Shown here: positions 7,801 through 15,306 of the stretch, one piece after another | Numbering within the stretch: position 1 is the stretch's first letter | Layout of the letters: each line of letters begins with the position of its first letter | From: Chloroflexota bacterium | GTDB lineage: Bacteria; Chloroflexota; UBA6077; JACCZL01 | DNA: 48,477 bases | Assembly (NCBI GenBank): GCA_020845495.1 | Contig: JADLFM010000238.1 | Coordinates: 1 to 48,477, forward strand | Direction of reading: 5' to 3' | The notes under the pieces: generated by a model | Database searches by the model: none | Told to the model about the DNA's origin: nothing | Seen by the model: the letters and a program-made list of their open reading frames with translations, nothing else | Program-made: the position numbers and the translations under genes

Positions 7801-9420
7801 TCAGGGGAGGTCGAGGGTGGCGAGGGTCCCCGGGGCGACGACGATCTCAGCAGCACGGGGCTGGGCGCTACCGGGGCTCACGGTCACGTCGTAGCGGCCG
7901 GGTGGGAGCGAGAGGATGCCGAAGAGGCCGTTGCCATCAGTCTCGCCGGCGACGGCCTTCGGGCCGCTCAGATCGACGCGGGCGCCGTCCAGGCCGGGAG
8001 CGCGTAGGAGGACGTTGCCGTTGTCGGGGGCGGCTTTCCAGGCAAGGGCCGGCGGCACGGTTCGCCCGGCGAAGGGCGGCTGGTTGCCGTTGACGGCGCC
8101 GGGATCGGTGAGGGCGGCCCAGACCTCGGCCTTCTGGCTCGGCGTGGTCGAGTCGTTCTCGTTGCCACCCCGTTGAGTGACGCCGTAGGAGTAGAGGGCG
8201 ACGCCAGCAACGCGGTTGCCGCCCGGACCGAGCGCGAGGACGCGTTTGATCTGGGCGATGCTCTCGGATGGGCTGTTGAGGTAGATAGCGACGGCCGGGA
8301 TAACCTGCCGCCCATAGGCGTGATCGCGCTGCCAGGCGAGCCAGTGGTTGAACCAGGTGACGTTGTCAGGCCGGGATTCACGGAAGTAGTTCATCGGCAT
8401 GACCATGTCGACGATGCCTTCTTCGAGCCAGGCGCGCCAATCCTGGTAGACGCTGGTGTAGGCAGAGGTCGTCTTCCAGTCAGCGTCGGTGCGGGGGCCG
8501 TCACCCCAGGGGATGACGGCGGCGCTGAGCTTGACCCGGGGCTTGATGCCGAGGATGCCAAGGTAGGTCGCACGGACGAGAGCGGTGACTTGATCGCGGC
8601 GCCACTGCGCCCACTGGGGATCGTTCGCGGCGGGGCGCCCACTACGGCTGTTGTGGGCGTTGAAGCGGGCGATGCTCGTCGCGTTGTAACCCCAGGAGAA
8701 CCCGTCTTTGCGCTCCGGGTAGCGGATGTAGTCGAGGTGGACGCCGTCGACATCGTACTGACGAACGAGGTCGAGGAGGACGTCGACGGTGTACTTCGCG
8801 GCATCGGGGTGGCCGGCATCGAGGAAGTAGCCCACGGAGTAGGTCTCACCGTCCTCGCGGCGGGTCAGCCAGTCGTCACGGCCGGTGGCGTTGATGCCGT
8901 GCTGGTTGAAGACGTGGTTCGGGTCGGCTGGGGCGCGGTCGGGGGAGCCCCAGATCGACATGGTATTGACCCAGGCGTGAACCTCAATGCGGGGGCTGTC
9001 GTTGTGGGCGTGCTCGATGAGGTAGGCGAGGGGATCGAAGCCGGTCGCAAGGTCAGGATCGTCGGTGCGCGGTTCGATGCGCTTGTCGTAGAGCGCTTCG
9101 CCGCGGCGGCGGACCTGGACGAGCAGGGTGTTGATGTTGGCGCGACGGGCGTCGGCAAGGAGGCGGTCAGCCTGCTGGGGAGTCTTGAAGCCGTCGCGGT
9201 AGGAGTCGACCCAGAGCGCGCGGACCTCCGGGGCCGGACCGTCGATACCAAGGGGGGCGGCCGGGCCGAACAACTGGGCCTCGGCCGGGGCTGGGAGCAC
9301 CAGAACGGCGCTCAGGAGAGCGAGCAGCAGGATGTGGAGGATGTGCGTCCAGCGTCGACGGATGCCGCGCTTCGCGCCCCGTGCCGTCTGACGCACGGCC
9401 TGGTCGGTGGAGTCGGTCAT
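7801..9420 (-). CDS. secreted glycoside-hydrolase-like GHL10 family protein
   Basis: The N-terminus has a basic stretch followed by a hydrophobic segment ending AEA, so it is exported. EVRALWVDSYRDGF begins a TIM-barrel GHL10 (PF02638, YngK-like) domain to about residue 430, with GVHLDYIRYP and MPMNYFRES as typical strands. The last ~80 residues (LFGILSLPPGRYDVTVSPG) look like a carboxypeptidase-regulatory/transthyretin-like beta domain. GHL10 proteins act on surface glycans or murein-like substrates in the few studied cases; the substrate here is unknown. A GGGAG lies about 12 bases before ATG 9420. The gene is divergent from the phage-type operon. Confidence 0.8.
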   Translation of the reverse strand: MTDSTDQAVRQTARGAKRGIRRRWTHILHILLLALLSAVLVLPAPAEAQLFGPAAPLGIDGPAPEVRALWVDSYRDGFKTPQQADRLLADARRANINTLLVQVRRRGEALYDKRIEPRTDDPDLATGFDPLAYLIEHAHNDSPRIEVHAWVNTMSIWGSPDRAPADPNHVFNQHGINATGRDDWLTRREDGETYSVGYFLDAGHPDAAKYTVDVLLDLVRQYDVDGVHLDYIRYPERKDGFSWGYNATSIARFNAHNSRSGRPAANDPQWAQWRRDQVTALVRATYLGILGIKPRVKLSAAVIPWGDGPRTDADWKTTSAYTSVYQDWRAWLEEGIVDMVMPMNYFRESRPDNVTWFNHWLAWQRDHAYGRQVIPAVAIYLNSPSESIAQIKRVLALGPGGNRVAGVALYSYGVTQRGGNENDSTTPSQKAEVWAALTDPGAVNGNQPPFAGRTVPPALAWKAAPDNGNVLLRAPGLDGARVDLSGPKAVAGETDGNGLFGILSLPPGRYDVTVSPGSAQPRAAEIVVAPGTLATLDLP

Positions 9421-9812
9421 TGCTGATCTGGCTCCCTACGAGACATGCGCTCCCGACATGGAAGCATCGTCTGGAGGTGGATCGCCGGTCGGTGCCGTGC
9501 CGAGGCTACGGGATAGTACCACCCGCATAACCGGCTCGAACTGGAAAACGACCTGGGGGACGGGTGGTCGCAGTGGAAAGGTGTCAGTTCGGAGCATTTC
9601 GGGCGGCATCTGACGACAACGACGGGCCGACCGGGGAATAGAGCATGGTCAGCCGGCCGACGCGGCGGGCACTCGGACGTGTGGCCAGGGGCGAGCGGGC
9701 GGGCCCAACTCGCCGTGAGTACGGTCTAACCCGGGCTGGAGATAGCTCGGCTGGTGTGCAAGGGGGCGAACTGGTGTGTGCCCCTGGGCGGCCGGGGAGT
9801 AGAGGGTTTATA
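9421..9812. other. intergenic region between the GHL10 gene and the phage-type operon
   Basis: About 390 bases separate the divergent genes. I find no terminase, integrase, tRNA or att-like sequence here. The right end becomes AT-richer (GGTTTATAGAAC), which gives a possible -10 element next to the SOS box. Confidence 0.5.
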
Positions 9813-9824
9813 GAACAAAAGTTC
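9813..9824 (+). promoter_or_regulatory. LexA-type SOS box GAAC-AAAA-GTTC
   Basis: GAACAAAAGTTC is a perfect match to the GAAC-N4-GTTC LexA operator of Gram-positive-type SOS systems. It overlaps a possible -10 (TATAGA, 9809-9814) and ends 16 bases before the likely GTG start of the portal gene. By inspection I found no second such match in the window. It would put the phage-type and mutasome genes under SOS control. Confidence 0.7.
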
Positions 9825-9840
9825 GAAAATGGGAGGGTGC

Positions 9841-11583
9841 GTGCCCATCGACCGCGTGCCATCGGGCGTTGCGTCACCGGGCGTTGCGTCATCGGGCGTT
9901 GCGTCATCGGGTCGTTTTCGCGGCCTGGCCGCGACCCGTCCGCATTCATCGGTGCCCGCATCGGTGCGGGATCGTCTCCAGGCATCGTTCTCGCCGCTGG
10001 CGCGTGCCGACCGATCCGTCAACCCTCGCACTGACCGCGCCGTGCAGTTCGGGCGGAGTGCCGGCTGGGCGATGCGGCTGCACGACGCCGAGCGGCTGCG
10101 GCGGTACCGACAGTATCAGGAATTCTACGAGGGGAAGCATTTCGAGCGGCCCCGGCGCGGCCGGACGAACCTGGTCCTGAATTACGCCCGCGCCATCGTC
10201 GACAAGGGTGTCGCATACCTGCTGGGCCGAGGGATCGGCTACAGCGTGGAATGGCGAAGTGCGGGTGGCGAGGGACGAGGGGGGAGCGGTCAAGGCGCAG
10301 TACGCGCCTCTCACCATGCTCGACTGGCCGAAGCGGCGGAAGCAGTGCTCTATACGGTCGGCGAGGAGAACGACGTCGAGACAGTCGACCTCCAGGTCGC
10401 ACAGAACGCGGCGGTGCTGGGAGACGGGGTCTACAAGGTGGTGTGGGATCCGGCCCGCGAGCGGGTGCGGATCCTCTCAGTCGATCCACGCACGTTCTTC
10501 GCAGGCTGGGCTGGCGACGATCCGGCGACGCTGCGGCGAGTGGAGTCGGTGTACCGGCTGGGGGCCGAGGACCTGGCGCTCGGGGGGTACGGCCTGACGC
10601 CTGACGAGGCCGAAGCGGCGTGCGACGGCTCTGGGACGGCCGAGATCGTCGAGCGCTGGGCGGCGGCCGAACTGGAGATCAGCGTCGGGGAGCGGGTCAT
10701 CCGGCGGGGGCCGAACCCATACGGGGTGGTGCCGTTCGTGCACGTCCCGAACCTGCCGCCCGCGAACGAGCCGTGGGGCGTGTCCGATCTGGTCGACGTG
10801 ATCCCGATCAATCGGGAGATCGACGAGCGGGTCTCGGACCAGAGCGACATCATCCGCTTCCACGCCGATCCGCCGGTCGTGTTCCGGGGCGTGACCGACC
10901 ACACCGATCTCGCGGTCGGGCCGGGGACGGTCTGGGATTTGCCCTCAGACGCGGACGTCAAGCTGCTGGAGTGGGCCGGCCAGCCGGTGGCGGTGGAGGA
11001 GCACATTGAGCGGCTGTACCGGTCGCTCTACGAGGTGGCGGAGACGCCGAGGACGGCGTTCGGGGACAGTGGGCGGCTGCTCAGTGGGGTCGCGCTGGAG
11101 ACGGAGTTGCGGCCGATCGTCCAGCGGACGCTACGCAAGCGAATCTGGTGGACGCGAGCGCTGCGGCAGCGGAGTGCGCTGGTACTGCGACTGGCCGCGC
11201 AGTACGGAACGATGCGTGGCGAATCGCACGGGGCCGGATTCCAGGCGACAGGTGAGAGGGGCTCGACGTCCTCCCCTGTCGCCTCGGCCCTCGTACCTGG
11301 AACCTCCGCCACGCTCGACTCGGTCCGGATCCGGGTGATCTGGCCGCCGATGATGCCGCGCGATGACGTCCAGGAGGTCCGGAACAACATCTCGCTCGTT
11401 GCGGCCGGACTGCGCTCGCATCGAACGGCGATGGACGTCCTGGGGACGGAGTCGCCGGAGGAGGAGTTGGGGCGAGTGCTGGCGGACCGGGCGACGCTCG
11501 GGACCAGTGGCGAGTCGGGAGCAGCGAGTGGCGCGGCGAGTGGCGCGGCGAGTGGTGTGGCGAGTGGTGTGGCCGATGGCTGA
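9841..11583 (+). CDS. phage portal protein
   Basis: From about residue 78 this is an SPP1 gp6-like portal protein: LRRYRQYQEFYEGKHF, then TNLVLNYARAIVDKGVAYLLGRG, VWDPARERVRILSVDPRTFF, and DLVDVIPINREIDERVSDQSDII, all characteristic of portals that join capsid to tail and pass DNA. I chose GTG 9841 because GGGAGGG lies just upstream; ATG 9829 lies outside that RBS and ATG 10072 is another option. The N-terminal extension carries five-residue repeats (SGVAS type), and the C-terminus ends in SG/AASG repeats. A polar insert near residues 140-155 (GGEGRGG) matches a repeat family seen in neighbouring genes. It overlaps the next gene by 8 bases. Confidence 0.85.
   Translation: MPIDRVPSGVASPGVASSGVASSGRFRGLAATRPHSSVPASVRDRLQASFSPLARADRSVNPRTDRAVQFGRSAGWAMRLHDAERLRRYRQYQEFYEGKHFERPRRGRTNLVLNYARAIVDKGVAYLLGRGIGYSVEWRSAGGEGRGGSGQGAVRASHHARLAEAAEAVLYTVGEENDVETVDLQVAQNAAVLGDGVYKVVWDPARERVRILSVDPRTFFAGWAGDDPATLRRVESVYRLGAEDLALGGYGLTPDEAEAACDGSGTAEIVERWAAAELEISVGERVIRRGPNPYGVVPFVHVPNLPPANEPWGVSDLVDVIPINREIDERVSDQSDIIRFHADPPVVFRGVTDHTDLAVGPGTVWDLPSDADVKLLEWAGQPVAVEEHIERLYRSLYEVAETPRTAFGDSGRLLSGVALETELRPIVQRTLRKRIWWTRALRQRSALVLRLAAQYGTMRGESHGAGFQATGERGSTSSPVASALVPGTSATLDSVRIRVIWPPMMPRDDVQEVRNNISLVAAGLRSHRTAMDVLGTESPEEELGRVLADRATLGTSGESGAASGAASGAASGVASGVADG
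9861..9911. repeat. 15-bp tandem repeat in portal N-terminus
   Basis: Three copies of AYCGGGCGTTGCGTC at 9861, 9876 and 9891 are followed by a partial copy. They encode SGVAS/PGVAS units in the portal frame. Confidence 0.85.
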
Positions 11584-12766
11584 GGAGTCGGTGGTGGGCG
11601 CGGCACTGTCGGCAGCGCAGGAGGCCGGGATTCCGGCCACGTTGCTGGTGGCGTGTGCGGTGGCTGAGAGCGGCCTCGATCCGGAGGCACGGCGGCCGGC
11701 CGACCCGTCCGACGACGAGCGGTTCTGGCCGGACGTGTCGTTCGGAGCCTGGCAACAGACGGTGCGGTGGGCACCGGAGTATCGAGGCGGGAGTGCCTAC
11801 CCGGGGAGGGGGGAGATCGAGCGGGTCGGGGCACTCTACCGGGACGTGGCGCATGCGGCGGGGGTGGCAGCCCGCAACCTGGCAGGCCGGTATCGACCGG
11901 AAGAGGCGGAGGCAGAGCTACGGGCGCTCTGTCGCTACAACTGGCCGGCCGGCGATGGCGAGCCAGTGTCGTCGGCGGTGGCGGCAGCATACCGGCGCGG
12001 TCTCACAGAGGCGAGGGAGCGGGTCGAGCGAGGGGTGTCGAGTGGTGAGGGGCGTGCCGGGAGTGGCGAGGAGCGAGTGGTGAGTGGTGCGGGACTCCCA
12101 CTCGCCACTCCCGGCTCTTCACTCGGTCCCCGGTACTCGCCGGGAGCGGCGGTCGATCGGCAGCCGGACGACTGGTCGTGTTCGATCCAGAGCGCGCAGT
12201 GGTTGCTGCGGAGTCTGGGGAGGCAGCCGGCGCGCTGGTGGCTGGAGCAGCAGCTCGTGCCATCGGTCGTGAGCCGCGAGGCCGGGCTGCTCGACGCGAC
12301 GGGCCGCATGCTGGCGGCCTGGGTGCGCCGGGAGTACGGCTACCTGGCCGAGAGCGCCGACGGCGTGAGCTTCGCGGAGATCCGGGCGCTCGCCGGCCGG
12401 CAGCCGCTGATGGTGGGAGGCCGTCGCTGGGGGCCGGGCGGGCACTGGTCCGGGGTGCGGGGGGTGACGCGAGACGGGAGCCTGTCGCTGGCGAACCCGG
12501 CCCCTGGTTGGCAGGGGATCGGGCAGGTGTTGACGGTAGTGGACTGGGAACCGTTGGGGCCGTGGTCGCTGGTGACGGTGCCGGTCCAGGCAGGAGTGTG
12601 GAGTGGTGAGGCGGGGATGGGGAGTGGCGAGGGGGTGATGGAAGTGCCGTCTCTCCAGCCGTTGCCGCTGACGCCTGCTGGAGAGACGGCGCCGCGTAAG
12701 GCGGTGCTCGCACACGTCGCGGCAGTGCTGCGGCAGGTAGTAGCAGAGCTGGAGCGGGTGTCGTGA
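11576..12766 (+). CDS. phage muralytic protein with C39-like peptidase domain
   Basis: This is a two-domain protein of 396 aa. Residues ~1-140 resemble a lytic transglycosylase/lysozyme-like fold: IPATLLVACAVAESGLDP supplies the candidate catalytic Glu, and FGAWQQTVRWAPEYRGG recalls the substrate-groove segment. After a repeat-coded Gly/Ser-rich linker, residues ~185-340 resemble a papain/C39-like domain with Cys in QPDDWSCSIQSAQWLL and His in GGHWSGVRG, followed by LANPAP. It probably cuts peptidoglycan during entry or lysis. Its place right after the portal is where many phages keep a head protease, so a role in capsid maturation is an alternative. It starts at ATG 11576 inside the end of the portal gene. 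Confidence 0.65.
   Translation: MAEESVVGAALSAAQEAGIPATLLVACAVAESGLDPEARRPADPSDDERFWPDVSFGAWQQTVRWAPEYRGGSAYPGRGEIERVGALYRDVAHAAGVAARNLAGRYRPEEAEAELRALCRYNWPAGDGEPVSSAVAAAYRRGLTEARERVERGVSSGEGRAGSGEERVVSGAGLPLATPGSSLGPRYSPGAAVDRQPDDWSCSIQSAQWLLRSLGRQPARWWLEQQLVPSVVSREAGLLDATGRMLAAWVRREYGYLAESADGVSFAEIRALAGRQPLMVGGRRWGPGGHWSGVRGVTRDGSLSLANPAPGWQGIGQVLTVVDWEPLGPWSLVTVPVQAGVWSGEAGMGSGEGVMEVPSLQPLPLTPAGETAPRKAVLAHVAAVLRQVVAELERVS
12057..12114. repeat. GAGTGGCGAG-family palindrome inside the muralytic gene
   Basis: A perfect 14-bp inverted repeat, CCGGGAGTGGCGAG at 12057-12070 and its complement at 12101-12114, lies in frame in the inter-domain linker. Related GAGTGGYGAG strings occur at 11503-11575, 12035-12090, 12596-12640 and 17119-17162. 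Confidence 0.8.
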
Positions 12767-13431
12767 CGACGCGGCTGGAACTGCGGGCCCGGATTCGCTC
12801 CGAACTGAACGACTCCGGCGCGGCGGTGCTCTGGTCGGATAGCTTGCTCGACCGGTGGATCGTGGAGGGGGTCCGTGCGCTCGGGCGAGCGGCTGGAGTC
12901 GAGCGGACGGCGAGTCTGACGAGCGTGGCCGGTCAGGCTGGGTATGCCCTGCCGGCCGACGCGCTGGAGGTGGTGCGCGTCGAATACCCGAGCGGGCAGG
13001 TTCGCACGCCGTTACGGCTGGCTGGTGGGGAGATGACGCCGGACGGGAGTACGGTCGAGTCGGCATTCACTGCGGCGTGCACTGCTGGCATCGGCTCGAC
13101 GTACGACGTCTGGGCGGGACAACTGGTACTCGCGCCGACGCCGGCCATATCGGGTGAGGCGATCGTAGTGCGGTACCGGGGCGCCCTCGCCGAGCCATCG
13201 TCGGACGGGAGCGTGCTGGAGGTGTCGTCCGGCGATGAAGACCTGCTCACGGCGTACGCCTGCGTGCGGGCGCTGCGCTGGATCGGGATGGACGAGGCGA
13301 AGCGACAGCGCTTCGAGCGCCAGCGTGGGGCTGATCCGGCGACATCACGACACGAGTACGAACGGAGCTTCGACCGAATGCTCGCCGAGCGCCGCTCGTG
13401 GCCGCGGGCGCGGCGGCTGGTCGTGCGGTGA
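12763..13431 (+). CDS. phage head-tail adaptor-like protein
   Basis: This 222-aa protein starts at GTG 12763 in a GTGA overlap with the previous gene. The helical N-terminus (LELRARIRSELNDSG, SDSLLDRWIVEGVRALG), the middle beta section (GYALPADALEVVRVEY) and the helical tail with ALRWIGMDEAKRQRFERQRG match the plan of phage adaptor/neck proteins that sit beneath the portal. No enzyme motif is visible. The assignment rests on fold pattern and gene order. Confidence 0.6.
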   Translation: MTTRLELRARIRSELNDSGAAVLWSDSLLDRWIVEGVRALGRAAGVERTASLTSVAGQAGYALPADALEVVRVEYPSGQVRTPLRLAGGEMTPDGSTVESAFTAACTAGIGSTYDVWAGQLVLAPTPAISGEAIVVRYRGALAEPSSDGSVLEVSSGDEDLLTAYACVRALRWIGMDEAKRQRFERQRGADPATSRHEYERSFDRMLAERRSWPRARRLVVR

Positions 13432-13527
13432 GCGAGCGGATCGAGTTGTCAGTGCGCAGCGGTCAGGGCCGGGCCACTGATGGCTGACGACTGATGACTC
13501 GCTGACGACTCACCTGGTGGAGGCAGC

Positions 13528-14004
13528 ATGGGCGAACTGGAGAAGGCGCAGGCGCGGATCGCGGAACTGGAGGGCCGTGTGTCGGCGCTCACAGCCGAGC
13601 GGGCCGTGGCCTCGGCGCGGATGCGCGAGCTGGAGGAGGAACGGTCTGGGTTGGAGGTTCGGCTGACTGAGGCAGTCGAGGGGCGCGACGCGGCGACGGC
13701 GGAGCTCACGGCATCGCTCGCGGAGACGCGCGCGGCCGGGCTGGCGCATCTGCGCCGGGCGCTGTTGGCCGAGCAGGCCGGCCAGGTGGTGCCGGAACTG
13801 GTGACGGGGGAGGACGAGGCGGGGTTGCTGGCGAGCGTGGAAGTGGCGCAGTTGGCGTTCAGCCGGGCGGCGGAGGCGGCGCGGGCGGAGTTGGCCGCGC
13901 AGGCGGTGCCGATCGGAGCGCCATCGGCACGGGGGATGGAGGCGGCGGCGCTTGACGGGCTGAGCCCGTTCGAGAAGATCGCGACGGGACTGCGGTCCCG
14001 GTAG
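13528..14004 (+). CDS. coiled-coil scaffold-like phage protein
   Basis: This 158-aa acidic protein has heptad-rich coiled coil over residues ~1-75 (ELEKAQARIAELEGRVSAL, MRELEEERSGLEVRLTEAV). The rest is alanine-rich helix and it ends in LSPFEKIATGLRSR. It lies immediately before the capsid gene, the standard place and style of a capsid scaffolding protein. ATG 13528 is preceded by GGTGGAGG. No protease domain is fused to it. Confidence 0.65.
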   Translation: MGELEKAQARIAELEGRVSALTAERAVASARMRELEEERSGLEVRLTEAVEGRDAATAELTASLAETRAAGLAHLRRALLAEQAGQVVPELVTGEDEAGLLASVEVAQLAFSRAAEAARAELAAQAVPIGAPSARGMEAAALDGLSPFEKIATGLRSR

Positions 14005-14015
14005 GGGGTGGCGGA

Positions 14016-14924
14016 ATGCCGTTGACGCTGGTGGAGAGCGCGAAGCTCTCGACGGACATGGTGCAGCGCGGGGTGATCGAGACGATCCTCGAAGAGAGTC
14101 CGATGCTGCGGGTGTTGCCCTTCCTGGACGTGGAGGGCAACAGCTTCAAATACAACCAGGAGACCACGCTCGGCGGAGCGCAGTTCTACGCGGTGAACGG
14201 GGTCTGGAGCGAGGCCACGGCCACGTTCACGCAGAAGACGGCCAGCCTGGCGGTCCTGGGCGGCGACGCGGACGTGGACAACTTCGTCCAGCGGACGCGC
14301 TCGAACCTTCAGGATCAGCGCGCGATCCAGACGATGCTCAAGGCGAAGGACGTGGCCCGGAAGTGGGAGCAGACGGTCATCGCCGGCGATACGTCGACGG
14401 ATGCCAACGCGTTCGACGGCTTGCGGAAGCTGTACCCGAGCACGGGCTCGAGTGGGCAGGTACTGACCCCGGCGGCGGCCGGCGGATCGCTGACGCTCGC
14501 GCTGCTGGATCAGCTCATCGACTTGCTGAAGGGCGGCAAGCCGGACGTGCTGCTGATGAGCAAGCGGACGCGACGGAAGCTGAAGACGCTGCTGGCGGCC
14601 TCGACGCACTACGTGGAGAGCGGCGAGACGGGGTTCGGGCGGCAAGTGATGCTGTACGACGGCATCCCGGTGCTGGTGTCGGACTTCATCTCGGACGGCG
14701 AGGCGGCCGACAACGGATCTGGCAGCACCTTCTCGTCGATCTACGCACTCCACCTCTCGCCGGCGGATGGGCTGGTGGGGCTGACCAATGGGGGCGTGCA
14801 GGCGATCGACGTGGGGCAACTGGAGACGAAGGACGCCAGCCGGGTGCGAGTGCGCTGGTACGTGGGACTGGCCGTGCTGCGGGATTCGGCGGTGGCCCGG
14901 ATGAACGGAGTCAGCGCGAACTAG
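14016..14924 (+). CDS. major capsid protein, HK97-type fold
   Basis: This 302-aa protein matches the pattern of tailed-phage capsid proteins: an N-terminal helix (LVESAKLSTDMVQRGVIETI), the E-loop-like FKYNQETTLGGAQFYAVNG, the helical spine DQRAIQTMLKAKDVARKWEQTVIAGDT, the P/A-domain LLMSKRTRRKLKTLLAAS, and GIPVLVSDFIS with a beta tail to the C-terminus. It follows the scaffold-like gene by 11 bases. Length is on the short side but normal for capsids without a fused delta domain. An encapsulin-type role is a less likely alternative, because portal and adaptor genes are present. Confidence 0.8.
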   Translation: MPLTLVESAKLSTDMVQRGVIETILEESPMLRVLPFLDVEGNSFKYNQETTLGGAQFYAVNGVWSEATATFTQKTASLAVLGGDADVDNFVQRTRSNLQDQRAIQTMLKAKDVARKWEQTVIAGDTSTDANAFDGLRKLYPSTGSSGQVLTPAAAGGSLTLALLDQLIDLLKGGKPDVLLMSKRTRRKLKTLLAASTHYVESGETGFGRQVMLYDGIPVLVSDFISDGEAADNGSGSTFSSIYALHLSPADGLVGLTNGGVQAIDVGQLETKDASRVRVRWYVGLAVLRDSAVARMNGVSAN

Positions 14925-14936
14925 TTGGATGAGTCA

Positions 14937-14991
14937 TCAGCCGTCAGCGACCGGAGGTGGTGTCGTGCTGCCGCCGATCGCTGACGGCTGA
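14937..14991 (+). repeat. perfect 14-bp inverted repeat after the capsid gene
   Basis: TCAGCCGTCAGCGA at 14937-14950 pairs with TCGCTGACGGCTGA at 14978-14991. Related ATGGCTGACGACTGATGACTC strings lie before the scaffold gene (13478-13510). It could be an RNA hairpin that tunes read-through or stability, or a mobile palindrome. Confidence 0.75.
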
Positions 14992-15005
14992 CAGTTGGAG
15001 GAACC

Positions 15006-15302
15006 ATGCCGGCTGCGGAGTTCTCGGGGACGGTGTACTCGTCGGCGTTCGCCATCACGGCGACGGTGAATCCGGTGAATCATACGGCGGTGTCCGCCCA
15101 GGACACGATGGTCTCGGATGCGTCAGTCAAGGCGGGGGACGTAGTGATCCCGGTCCCGCCGGCGACGCTGGAGGCCGGAATCGCGGCCCAGGGCTGCCAC
15201 ACGATAGTGGACGGATCGTTCAAGCTCCGGACCACCAACGCAAGTGCCGGGGCGATCGACCCGGCGTCGGCGACCTGGACGTTCCTGGTAGTCCGGCGGT
15301 AG
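15006..15302 (+). CDS. small beta-rich phage structural protein
   Basis: This 98-aa protein starts at ATG 15006 behind TTGGAGG. It is almost all predicted beta strand: VYSSAFAITATVNPVNHTAV, VKAGDVVIPVPPATLEAG, ASATWTFLVVRR. The position just after the capsid gene suits a capsid-decorating or head-fibre protein. I do not recognise a family. Confidence 0.55.
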   Translation: MPAAEFSGTVYSSAFAITATVNPVNHTAVSAQDTMVSDASVKAGDVVIPVPPATLEAGIAAQGCHTIVDGSFKLRTTNASAGAIDPASATWTFLVVRR

Positions 15303-15306
15303 CGGG

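Noticed and set aside
8173..9426. Long open frame on the plus strand opposite the GHL10 gene
   Set aside because: It mirrors the minus-strand gene in GC-rich sequence; the minus-strand protein has a recognisable family, the plus frame does not.
9645..10034. Open frame before the portal considered as a terminase small subunit
   Set aside because: It is Arg/Gly-rich without helix-turn-helix character, overlaps the portal start in another frame and lacks an RBS.
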